64,000 nt of DNA from Loxodes magnus (Eukaryota > Ciliophora > Karyorelictea > Loxodida > Loxodidae). This document shows positions 51,545 to 62,121 of this stretch, one piece after another. The notes below the pieces were generated by a model. It was given only the letters and a program-made list of their open reading frames with translations, did no database searches and was not told where the DNA came from. The translations under genes and the position numbers were made by a program. The DNA lies in assembly GCA_946699065.1 (NCBI GenBank), contig CAMPDV010000040.1, positions 558,001-622,000 of the forward strand, in the 5' to 3' direction. Numbering within the stretch: position 1 is the first letter of the stretch; each line of letters opens with the position of its first letter.

Positions 51545-54094
51545 TCAGCAGCACCAAAATCCTGTTGGTCTTGGAGTGACGTTTTAGTTCAAGAATTCTG
51601 TGTTTTTGTAACTTCTATTTAAGCTTCTATAACTTTCATACTTAGTTAATCTGCTTTCATTCATTAATTAGAAGATCTTTTGATTTCTTAATCTATTGAA
51701 TGAAAATACTTTTTGCTTAAGAGAAAGTAATTCGAAGACATAAGACAAATGTTTGAGCCCTGCACATAGCTATCTTTTCTTGCTTTCATTATAATTGTGT
51801 TACTGATTCTTCTTACTCTAGATTTATATTATCAACGTGCTAGATTTCCCCTTCTAAGATTTTTGCTTTACTTATTTTTCTTTTGTTTAAAACTATCAAA
51901 ACTTAATTTTCATAAAAACGTCTAGCACGTTTATTTTAACCAGTCCAGTTAATCTTGAGACTAGACATTTCAGTTTTTTCTTGGTTACTTCTGCAATCAG
52001 CTTTTACTGTTTGCTTATAATATTCCATTTATAAAAGCAAAATTTCTGTCTAAAGTTATAGAATCTAACCAATCTTTGATATATTCATTTTTATTTTTAC
52101 TAAGTCAAAATTTCTCTTTTCTTTTCATTCTCTACCATTAACTTTAACGTTTTTATGACCTGCAGTTTAGTTTTTAAAAAAACACACTAGATTGATTAAG
52201 TTAGATGGTTTAGATTTTTTTGATCAGGAAAGTGTGGAGTTTCCTTTTGTAAAGATTCTTCTGAAATTTTGAATTCTTTTTTTCTCTAAGAGCTAACTGT
52301 TTGCTAAGTATCGTGGTTTATTTTAGGAGATAATGATTGATTATTTTTTTAACTTTACTCTTACTACGCAAGTTAGGTTAGATACATTTACTATTCATTA
52401 CTCAATTTTCTTTATTTTTTACCAGTATTCTACTCACCTAATCTTTCCTCAGATTTTTATAGTTCTGTCATTTATTTTTCCTTTCTATTTTCATCTTTTT
52501 TTGGAGGTTAAAAAGTTTTGATTTTAGTTAATAGCTTTGAGAGGTAAAATTTTTCAATTACCTTTACCAATCCCTTAATATGATTTCTGAGTTCGTTCAT
52601 TTTACTAATTTAAAGGTTAATCGAAGTTATTTTCTTCTTAAATATAGCAAAAGAGAAAGCTAAACTAATTTTCTATATGACTCCTACTAATTTAACAATT
52701 TAAGCTTAATTTACTTTTATTTTCTCCTTACTTTTGAAATTTTAAGGACTCTATTCTAATTTAATCTTCTTATTGTTACTGGAACTCAAATTTTCTTCTA
52801 TTTCGTTCTAGTCAGAAAGAACACATAATTCATGGTCTTAGATATTCTATACCTTTTAATTATCCTCAACATTGGAGAAGTTCCAGAATGAGTCTTCTAC
52901 TTCTTTATTAGGTGACGACTGATTTTTCTACTAGTTTTCTCGATTTACTTCAATTTGCATGGTCTTTTTCTAATTATTCTGCTTTTCCTCAGTTAATTAA
53001 ATATTACCTTTTAGCTTCTTTTATTCCTATGCTTGCTCAAACTGCTATTAGTAATGCTCTTGCTTTTCTTCTAATTTTGGAATTATTTGTTTATTTGACT
53101 AAATTACCTAAGAACTGTATGTATTTGCTTTTAAGTTAAAGCTTCGATCACTTTATATTTTTTCTTGAAACTATGATTAATCTTTGACCTCTTTATTAGT
53201 AGCAGAATCTTTTGATATTGATTAGTTAGGTTTTTACTATTGAATCTGTTCTATTTACTTTTAGAAGTTTCTGATAGACTCCTATAAATTTAAAATTTGC
53301 TAGCTTTGCCTTATCTCTTGTGATATGTCCGCACTTTTCATTGACTCATTTAAGTCACGTATACTGAGTGTTTGTACTTCTGTTTGCTAATTTTATTGAG
53401 TCTCATTTTGGTTTTATTATCCCATATTAAGTAAGAAGTCAAAACTACTGTTTGACTCTAGTTAAGTGTATGATACATTTTCAGGAGTCAGTTGATACTA
53501 TTGCAAGAGTTATTAGTTGGAAGAGAAATGCTGATTGGTGATTTTGTCTTATAAGTTAACTGTTTACTTAATGGGTTAGAGTTTAGATTCAGGATTCTGC
53601 TTGCTAGAATTCTATTGAATTGAAAAATTCAAAGTACTCTTATAAGGAGAGCTAGATTTAGACTGAAATATACTCTAGATACTGTACATGCTTTCTTATT
53701 TCTTACTAAAGGATTATCCAACTTCAAAACTAGCGTCTTTAGTAGTTAGCTATTGCTTAGAGCTTTTAAAGCTGTAGTTAGTTTATCTTGATTCCTTTTT
53801 CTTTTCGAAGCTTTAGTAAAGTTGAGAGTACAAGTATTTATACTTCAATTCATTTAAGTTCACATGCTTCTAATTTTCATTTGAAGGAGTAGGAGGCTTA
53901 GCAAATTTCTAAATTTCGGTAATAGATTTTAAGTTTTTATTTGAAGGCGTAATATCGTTATGAGCGATTTTAAGGGTTAATTTTTTTTCAAATTCGCACT
54001 AAACACAGTGCTACTTGTTTTTACTTCCTTTTCTGAGAACATTCTGTCTCTATTATATATCCTCTATCAATTAATTAATTTCAGATTTCTTCAT
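51545..54094 (-). CDS. Large Gln/Lys-rich protein with helical Trp-containing C-terminus, 849 aa
   Basis: An intronless 850-codon frame, ATG 54094 (MKKSEINQLIEDI) to TGA 51545. Residues 1-430 are Gln/Asn/Ser-rich and disordered. Predicted helices rich in Leu, Lys and Phe occur near 470-530 (SLAFSFAIFKKKITS, GLVKVIEKFYLSKLLTKIK) and 650-760 (RLVRFYNFRQKFCFYKWNII, then LVSRLTGLVKINVLDVFMKI and KFWQFQ). Basic helices with spaced Leu, Phe and Trp resemble Sfi1-type centrin-binding repeats, but spacing is irregular and this is tentative. The tail ends TPRPTGFWCC, with two terminal cysteines. Two internal trp codons are TGA. Confidence 0.65.
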
Positions 54095-55481
54095 TTTAGT
54101 ACTTTAAGAATTTAGTTTAAAACTCTATTTTTATTAGTTTATTCTTTTATTCATTTCAGCCTTTTAATACATACTAAGCTTATCCTTGTCACTCCTTATG
54201 CTATCACTATCAATATCCCTCTCAATTTTATTTCCTTACTTTTTGCCTTTTGAATATTTTGCTCGTTATGTATTTTTAAGTTTCAAGTATTTATCTTAAG
54301 AAAAGGGAATAGAAGATAATCATCTTCTTTTGATATTTTAGTTAGGCAGTATCTTTAAGAAGTATCCGAATTAATCCTTAAGGAATAGAAAAAAGGTATT
54401 AGAAATATATTATCTGGCATCTTTTAGTATACGCTAGAGAACTATGCTAAACCAAGGCATACTAACTTGATCACTTATTTAATAGGTTAAAACTAGAAGG
54501 AAATAAAGCCTGATAAGTACAGATTGTGTAAGAGATAAATTAAAATAGCATAGAAGTTCCTAATTGTAAGTAATTAGCTAAATGGATTATTATAATTACT
54601 AAGTCCAATTTAATAAGGATAATCTCTTCCTCTACTATTAGCATAGCATTTATACACTCTTAATTGCTAAAGCTTTGCTTAGCAATATAGAAACAAAGAT
54701 ATTTGATTATTAACTTTGATAATGCTGAAGCAAATAAATAGTAATATTAGCTTATAAGATAATCAGATGGTTAACTATTTAAAGCTGAGAGATAGCTTAT
54801 TTATTCTAGCTAGCAAAGCTGAGTATATAATATAATAATAACATGATAGTAGCTAAGGCTTCAATATTTTAAAGTGTATAAAATAATAAAAGGCTGAAGA
54901 CAAATTTAGATCTTATTGTTGTATAAAAATTGGTTTGCTTCTGATCTAATGAAGTTAGTTATTTAAGGCAAAGAACTTAATTTAAAAATTTTAGCTAATA
55001 AATGAAGAATAAACTATGCTATCTTCTCAAAAGAAATAGTCCTTATCATTAAGAAAATATAAAAGTAATCAAAACTAATACTTATATTGATTTAAAGGTA
55101 TAAATTAAGAAAAGACACAGTTAACTATATAATGTATTAGCATAGCAATCACTAAACAAATTAAAAAGTAAAATTTATTAAAATACTTTCAAAAGTTATT
55201 TATTATAAAGGATAGGCTAACCTAAGAAAAAGGAAAAAGAATAAAGGTTTTAAAAGATTTTTAAGACTCTTTATGTTTATAAAATTATCTTAAGAAACCC
55301 TTAAAATAAATTATTAATTTTGGAGAATAAAACAAGTCTTTGATATTTCTATCTTAGTAAATAATAAAGCTAAAGGGATAATTATAATATCAAAGAAGTT
55401 TAATATTGCTTATATTGCTGTATGTGTTTGATGTGTTAATATATTAAGTAAAACTTAGCATATAATAAGATATCTAATTTA
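54095..55481. other. Intergenic, 1.39 kb
   Basis: Upstream of the 849-residue gene. A small GAAGAT/ATCTTC hairpin lies near 54312-54327. No gene seen. Confidence 0.5.
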
Positions 55482-57311
55482 TCATTTTATCCTTGCATCT
55501 CTTAAGCCAACGTTGTAATAACTCGCTTTATCCATCTAGGTTCCTTTTGAAATTCCAGTCATTGTACCTTGATCTCTTGGAGGCCATACTTGAGTCTCGT
55601 TTTCTCTTCTGAAGTTTGATAAATCTGTTTAACTTCCTGTAGTTGCTTTTGATCTAATATCAGCCATTTGCAAAGCTTATCTCCTCAGTTCCCATTCATT
55701 TCAATGATAATTAGGATCAATATTAGATTCCATAAAATGTGTAGGACACTAAATCTCACAATCTAGCATCAAAGGAGCAACTCCAACTTTACTTAAGATT
55801 TAGACTAAACTGCAAGATTGGAACTCATCTTGAAGCCTAAGCAAATGTATTAGTTCTGGATGAATTCTACAAACATCATAAAGCTCTTTAAGTTAATCTT
55901 CCGTATTTATAGAAAAATCAATAGCTGCTTAAGCGCTGGAAAATACTAGTAGCTTTTCCTACATTTTAAACACACCTAAGCTTGGTTTACCTGGAAGAAG
56001 TAATCCGTTTCTTTTGATTAAAGTCCAAGGACAAAAGCCTTAAAAGTCTAAAGGTAAGGATAGAAAATCTGGAGTATTTTCTTAGGTAAATCTGATTGCT
56101 CCATCCAATTCATAATTTTCATCTCATTATTCCACGGGTGGCTAAAAGGCTCTTGCAGCTCTAATTAAAGCATTTGGAAGAGTAAATTAGAATTAGCTCT
56201 TACTATCCATTAAGAGATTAAACAGTTAGTTCCTGATTCTAGCTTGACATCTTTCTTCCAAAAGTTAATTATATAGCTAAGCTAAAGCATCAAATTTGGG
56301 ATAAACTTGGTCCTTTGGTATACTTGTTTTGTTACCAATTAAATCCTTTACGTTGTTCATTTCTCTTAAAAACCTTCCAGCTAATGCTTCAACACTTCTT
56401 TCAGCTGCTGCAACTTCTTCTTATAACCCTAGCAAATAAGTTAATTGTTGTCTTATAAATCCTAGTTCCTTCTACCAAACCTTTAGATTCTATTCAGTTA
56501 CTTAAACATCTTAAATGTTAGAGGAGAATAAAATAGAATAACCTTCACAAATTTCAGCTAAAGACGTTAATTACTGAATTATATTGCTTAGCAAGGATCT
56601 TGCAGGATGCTCTACTAATTCCATAAAGCTGAATAAGCCAACTCCTCCCTTTCCTATTTCCTTGTTAAAGAGCCTAATTCCTAAAACTATATTGGCTAAC
56701 TCGCAAAGCTGAGATATTTTCTCTGCATCTGTTAAAGAAATTAAAGGTCTCAACCCTGCTCTTGGCAAAACGGATTCAAGAGCTGCAGCAACTTCTCTTT
56801 CCATTACTGACTAGTTCTAATTAACTCTAATTGATGGCAAGGATTGAACTAAAGTACCAGCAGGTGTGAGTAAGATATCAGCCAAATCTGTGCTAGCTAA
56901 TGTATTTTTGTAGGATAAAAATGCGAAAATCTTCTTATATAGTAAGGTTAATCCTTCGAAATCATTACCTCCTTTAGTTTCACAATGAACTATATCATCT
57001 AAAAGTTTATTTGTCTCTTAGCCTTACTGCTCATAAGCAGCTGCTCTCAGTAATTCTTGCTATAGATAGTCTCCATCATATGCAACTTATAACTTTAAGA
57101 TTGGACTTGGATTTTATAGAGCTTTCACTGTTTTCTACGTTAGTTGCTCAGCTTATTTATCATTTTCAAGTCCTGTTTCACTAAAGAATTATCCAGTATC
57201 GCGATTAAGTTGAGTTCTTGCAACCAGAGCTGCCAAAGGTTCAGTTACAGGGCATCCTTTTTCTCTGCATTTAAAAACAACAAGTTTGACAACTTCGTCT
57301 ATGTCTACCAT
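55482..57311 (-). CDS. CFAP206: Cilia- and flagella-associated protein 206
   Basis: A 609-residue protein matching CFAP206/FAP206, an axonemal protein that docks radial spoke 2 and the dynein c region on the 96 nm doublet repeat. It starts MVDIDEVVKLVVFKCREKGC. The N-terminal two thirds are helical (LTDAEKISQLCELANIVLGIRLFNKEIGKGG is a long conserved stretch). The C-terminal third has FCPWTLIKRNGLLLPGKPSL, VFSSAQAAIDF, then HWNEWELRRQALQMADIRSK and a Thr/Gln-rich tail (TGSQTDLSNFRRE, then ETQVWPPRDQGT). Length and motif order fit the family. Intronless, 610 codons to TGA 55482; two TGA trp codons are internal. It fits with SF-assemblin nearby as ciliary machinery. Confidence 0.9.
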
Positions 57312-57945
57312 TAAAATGATTCCTTTTAAAGAGTTAAAAATGCTTCTATTTTAAATACAAACATTCCTTTTCAAATCACTACCGTTTCAATTATTTAAGT
57401 CTATTCAGACTTCTCCTTGCTATTTCTAACTTCTAGATCCATTAATCAAATTTAAGCTCCTTTTTGACTTTATCCATAATTCTAGGTATTACGGAAACTT
57501 ACTAGCTCTAAAAGCCTTTATTCAATCTTGAAAGCTATTATTATATACATTATATAGGATAAGGAAAAATCTAGCAGATCATATTTAGTATTGCAATCAA
57601 AGGATTATTGAATGCAGATTATCAAGTTAACTGATAAAAGATACAAGGTCTAGTAACTAAGAAACTACTTTTATGGATAGGAAATAAAAAATAAGCAAAG
57701 GCTACTAGAATTTAACAATAACTTAGATTTTAAGCTTATAAATCCCTTACTACTCTCTTAACCTTTCTTAAAGCTTTAATTATTAATAACCAAAAGTAAT
57801 GCTTATAAATACTTAAGAGTTCATAGAGCTTAGATAATTAAATTGATATTAGTGATGCAGATAAGTGATTAGACTGTACAATTTAAAGAGTTTAATTAAT
57901 TTGATATTAGAAAGAATCTGAAAATTAGCTTTGTCGTTATTTAAA
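57312..57945. other. Divergent intergenic region, 0.63 kb
   Basis: Between CFAP206 and the small LPLPSF protein. Nothing recognised. Confidence 0.5.
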
Positions 57946-58353
57946 ATGGAAAGTAGAAAGAAAAAGAAGAAACTTTATTAAAAGAAAGATATTACTAACT
58001 AAAATTTAAGCGAACAGAAAATAATTAAGCTTGAGTCAGAAATAATCTCTGTGGAAGAGTTGAAGTAGAATGATAGTTTCAAAGTTGTCAAGAAATTAGG
58101 CTGTTAAGATAGATTCGCAACTTCTAGCTATAGACTAGCACCAAGCGCTGAATCTCTCCCACTGCCTTCTTTCATTTACAATTCTTAAATTTTTATACAT
58201 AAGATTTAAGGTAGCTATCCTTTATTATTTGCTCTTCAATTTTACTTTCACATTTAGTTAGAGAATATATACACATACTACTATGAATCTTAGAGTAAAA
58301 GTAGCAGAAGATTCAATTAATATACTACTTAAAGCAGATCAAGATAAAGTTGA
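57946..58353 (+). CDS. Small basic protein with LPLPSF motif (decapping-adaptor-like), 135 aa
   Basis: A 136-codon frame, ATG 57946 (MESRKKKKKLYQKKD) to TGA 58351. Most is basic and disordered. Residues about 60-85 read FATSSYRLAPSAESLPLPSF. This resembles the short motif of PNRC-type and plant homologues (aromatic, then S-P-x-P-x-x-L-P-x-P-x-F) that links mRNA decapping factors, but the match is to a short linear motif only. The last 45 residues contain an aromatic/hydrophobic run and a Ser/Arg-rich end; a longer GT-AG segment near 58212-58258 could instead splice to an earlier TGA. The start lies 634 bp from the divergent CFAP206 start. Confidence 0.55.
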
Positions 58354-59216
58354 GCTATTTAACCATCTATACTCATACTTATTACTGCTTTAAGAGGAAT
58401 AATTCTACCTATAATGCAATCCATCTTACCTTATTAAGGTAATTTCTATTCAGTTATTTAGTAATCTTAAAATGTTCCTGCTACTATATTAAAAATTATT
58501 TTTTCCTTGCTATAATACTAAAATATCCCTAATTTCCCTTTATCTGCTTAGTAAATTATGAAAGTCTAATATATTCGAAACTTAAATTATCCCTTTGAAT
58601 TAAATAAAACTAATAAATAATTCAGCTTCAATTAAGGAGCAAAGTAGTTAGGTTTAATTCAAGAAGCTAAATGTATTGATAAAAGGAATGAACATTGTAA
58701 GATATTTAATATCATAAGAGCAAACAAGCTTAAGTTATCTATATATTTACTATACACTTAAATTGTATTATCCTTATATAATTAAAGCTAATTATGCTAG
58801 ATACTAAGAATCAAAATATTATTAGAGCTTTATTTGATGAATTTAATGAAGAGAGAAATGAAGCATTATAACTAAGTCAAGCTTGATTTATAAGGAGATT
58901 AATATTGATTTTGGGCTAAATCTCTCTAAATATTTGACTATAAAAGATATAGTCAGGTAATAGATTTCTATTAAATGAAAATGGTAATTAAGATAGATAA
59001 GTGATATCTATATATCTAGGAAGGTATTTAGCATATTTTAGAGTTTATAAAGCATTACTAATAGAAATATAGAATAGACTTTAAAGTCTAGAATAAAATG
59101 CTTTCATTAAATTTAAAGGATCTAAACTTTTTAGTTTATTGAAGAATTCTAACTTAAAGTTAGATAGTTAACTCTGAAATAGAATTTAAACTTAAGAACT
59201 CAAGCGATTTTTAAAA
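58354..59216. other. Intergenic, 0.86 kb
   Basis: Upstream of TAF10. Nothing recognised. Confidence 0.5.
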
Positions 59217-59516
59217 ATGGATGGAAAATTTGTTTAGCAACTATAAGAAGCAACTGTCGCTATACCTGCAGAACTTACGTAAGCAATTGCAGAAAGTTTT
59301 GGAATGAACACCAAAGATCCTAATGTAAGTAAATTGATGAGTCTAGCAACCTAAAAATTACTAACAGACATTTTAATATCATCTCAAGATGTTTTGAAAC
59401 AGAGACCTCAACTTAATTTAAGCAAGCAGGGAAAATGTTTACTGAGTAGCTAAGTAATATAGTATGTCTGCAACGAAAAAGGAATAAAGATTTCAAAGCC
59501 ACCTAATATAGTCTGA
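59217..59516 (+). CDS. TAF10-like TFIID/SAGA subunit, 99 aa
   Basis: A small histone-fold protein: MDGKFVQQLQEATVAIPAEL, then TQAIAESFGMNTKDPNVSKL and MSLATQKLLTDILISSQDVL. This follows TAF10: the conserved I-P-x-x-L-T lead into helix 1, G-x-x-x-x-D-P-x-x-x-x-L-x-S-L-A-x-Q-K in helix 2, and D-I at the start of the long central helix. It closes VIQYVCNEKGIKISKPP, equivalent to the family's EYGINVKKPHYF. TAF10 pairs with TAF3/TAF8 (TFIID) or SPT7/SUPT7L (SAGA) in RNA polymerase II initiation. 100 codons to TGA 59514, intronless. It lacks the usual disordered N-terminal extension. Confidence 0.88.
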
Positions 59517-60181
59517 TTCTGCTATTTTATACTTAATTAATTTCAACTCCCATCATAATATGAGCTCTATTTAAATTATATCTCCTTATTAACTCTTTCA
59601 AAACTTAAATTTCTATCATAAGCATTATGAATAACTTCGATATTACAAGTTTTAGTCAAAGGAGTATTTTGTATCTCAAATCGATCTAAGAATTACTTAA
59701 AAAGCTATTAAAATACCTGATTGTAAAGGAATGAATGATATCTTATACTATAAGTAATTACTTCGGTTCTAAAATGAATAAATCATCTATATAGCAAACC
59801 AAATCTTATAGCATAATGGAATAATTCCAAATAGATTAATCATCTCTTGTCTTTACTGTTAGCTGATTAAAATGATTGATATATTTGTAGAATTAAGGAT
59901 AATTATAAGCTAGTAAGTCTATAAAGTTATTATTCTCTTCATTGCAGTAATCTGTTATTTATTGTCAAATCTAATTAAATTGTCTTAGAAGTTAAATATT
60001 ATAAGAGTTAGAAATCTATTAGAAAAGCTGATTTGTAGGTGGTGTTGCATAAAGAAATGAAGTAAAGTAGATTTATCCTAAAGATATTAGATGTATAAGT
60101 GATTAACTAATTCCTGTAATTAAGCCATTTTAAAATGAGAGTATTTACTAGGGAATAAAAGAAAATATCGATTCTAAAAAC
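59517..60181. other. Convergent intergenic region, 0.66 kb
   Basis: Between TAF10 and the PX gene. Nothing recognised. Confidence 0.5.
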
Positions 60182-61147
60182 TCATAAAATAGTAGAGTCG
60201 TTATTTGAATTAGATATTGAAGCCTCACTTTCTACCATTGAATTCTGAATTCTGTCTTTAGAGTAAAATAATTTAATGAACTCTTGATTTTAATATGTAG
60301 ACTCATGCTTCACTATCTACTGAAAAAAGTTCTCTAACTTCTATCTTCTCTTTCTTATTAATTACTCTCCATCATTTTTAAGCGATGGAACCATTCAAGA
60401 TAACCAGCCGAAGTAATTTTTATTAGGAAACTTAGATTAATCAATTTCCTTATTTTGCTTGCTAAGGCTTTCATAAAGAGTTTTAAGCTCAGAATATCTT
60501 GTAGTAGTAAATCATTCTTAGCCGTCATTTCTTCTTATTTTTAATTAGAAAGCAGTAAACTATTTCTTGCTGTTTTCTTTTTGGGCATTTCTCCAATGAA
60601 TAATATGAATGGTAACCTATCTAAGTCATATTTCACTCATATATTAGATTTCACATTTCAGCAAAGGCCTTTAATCATTTTTAGTTTTGCATGTGATTTA
60701 ATCGCTAAAATTCTCCATCTATTCTAGTACAAACCAAGCTTCTGTCGTTTGGTTTTAAAATTTAGAAAGTTCTGATAATTGAAATTTGATAATATGCTCA
60801 ATTTTCTTATTTCTTTCATATCAATCATTTTTAGTCACTTTGTTCAGCTTTTCAGAAGACCCTTGAAAAGGACTTTCAATACTGGAAAGTTAGGATTTTT
60901 CCTCTTCACTTTCTAAATCTTCAGGAACTGAGTAGCATATAATACTTGCAGTCTGTTCAGTATCTTCAATCTTAAACTCATAAGAATCACCTAGCAGCTA
61001 CCTACTTCCGGCCTTTAGTTCTGACTATAAAATTTGATGGTCAATAGATAGGTAAAATTAATACAGCTTATTAGAAACTCCAAGATTAACAGCAGCGATA
61101 AGCTTGATAAAGACAGAAGGCTTTTTAAGTAAAATAAAAGCTTCCAT
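60182..61147 (-). CDS. PX-domain protein, 321 aa
   Basis: ATG 61147 to TGA 60182, 322 codons, no intron. Residues 1-95 form a beta-rich N-terminal region (AFILLKKPSVFIKLIAAVNL) that could be C2-like, then an acidic Ser-rich linker. A PX phosphoinositide-binding domain occupies about 185-290: KQFTAFQLKIRRNDGQEWFT, then TTRYSELKTLYESLSKQNKE, FPNKNYFGW, and RKRRQKLENFFQQIVKHEST. The R-Y-S-E-L pattern, the FPxKxxxG loop and R-R-x-x-L-E-x-F are the PX lipid-binding hallmarks. The C-tail is Ser/Asn-rich. It probably binds PI3P on endosomes. Head to head with a tail-anchored gene, 27 bp apart. Confidence 0.88.
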
Positions 61148-61174
61148 GAATGGGTAATAATAAATATAGACTAA
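61148..61174. promoter_or_regulatory. 27 bp divergent intergenic gap
   Basis: The start codons of the PX gene (minus) and the tail-anchored protein gene (plus) are separated by only 27 bp, including a TAAATATA run. Both promoters and both 5' leaders must fit here or overlap the neighbouring coding sequence, so the pair may be co-regulated. Confidence 0.5.
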
Positions 61175-61540
61175 ATGTCCTAAATCTTTTAATTAAATTA
61201 GGATACAATACAGCAAAATTAAGAAAGCTGATAAAGCGAACATGAAAGTTCTGAAACTCCCAAGCAAGCTGTATCTCCAAGTGAACTTCAAGATGCCTGC
61301 TAGTATATGCAAGATAAGACGGAAATAATATAGACTTTGGAGTAAAATATTAGTGTAGATAATACCTTGGATGATTAAGCCAAACAATTATAAGAAAAGC
61401 ATGCACCTTGAATCAGAAGACTAATGTCAGAAGAGAAAAGAGCGCAAACAAAATTTATCGTGTGTCTTATCGTGATTTTGTCTTCAATTGTTGTTATCCT
61501 AGTTCTTCTTTTAGTTTGGCTGAGGAAATATAAAAGTTAA
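61175..61540 (+). CDS. Tail-anchored membrane protein (SNARE-like layout), about 121 aa
   Basis: ATG 61175 opens MSQIFQLNQDTIQQNQESW. A polar, helical central part (SPSELQDACQYMQDKTEIIQ, then TLEQNISVDNTLDDQAKQLQ) leads to EEKRAQTKFIVCLIVILSSI and a strong C-terminal membrane helix ending LLLVWLRKYKS. One membrane helix at the very C-terminus after a coiled region is the layout of SNARE and related tail-anchored proteins; no central Gln/Arg layer can be identified, so SNARE is only a possibility. The end used is TAA 61538, just after RKYKS. No in-frame TGA follows; a 34 nt GT-AG segment from 61536 would instead give a longer luminal tail ending at a TGA near 61677. Confidence 0.6.
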
Positions 61541-62121
61541 TTTTTATAATTAGGTTTAATTAATCCTAGACTTTAATATCTCATTTTCCTTATCTCAACT
61601 CAAACCACCAAAAGTTAACTTTTTATTTTAATGTTCCTTCATATTCTTAGCTATAGAAAATAATAGGGCATATAACTGAATAGAAGTGCATAATAGTTTT
61701 AAAGGTATTCTAAAGGAGGAATTCCAATAAAATATAAGTATAAAAGAGAGTGTTAAGTTAATATTTATTAAAGTAATATGAAATTTTCATTCAAAGAACT
61801 ATTAATCCATAATTCAAACTACTTAACCCAGCTTTCTAAATATAACTATCAAATAATTCCCCTTAAGTCATAATTTGCTTATACCAAAATAAATAAGCCT
61901 AAAGAATAGAAAGGGACTAAGTAAGAGAGATTGGATAGTAGAAAGGTTCCACTAAACTTATTAATAGCTGTCTTCATTAGTATAACTATCAAGATAGAAA
62001 AAAGGAAAGTCTAGAGAGATGTTGGAGAAGAATAATTGTTAATTAAAGGACTATTTGAGGAAATAGATTAAGAAAATTTAAATAAATTTAAAGTTTTTGA
62101 ATGTTTTTATCTATAATTAAA
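61541..62121. other. Intergenic, 0.58 kb
   Basis: Upstream of the Cys-rich surface protein. Its first 140 bp may include a last exon of the tail-anchored protein. Confidence 0.45.

Noticed and set aside
54312-54327. A GAAGAT/ATCTTC hairpin as a terminator or regulatory element
   Set aside because: Six-base stems are common in this sequence and it is not placed near a gene end.
61175-61540. Calling the tail-anchored protein a specific SNARE (Vti1, Syntaxin or VAMP)
   Set aside because: No SNARE-motif core with a central Gln or Arg layer can be identified; only the topology fits.
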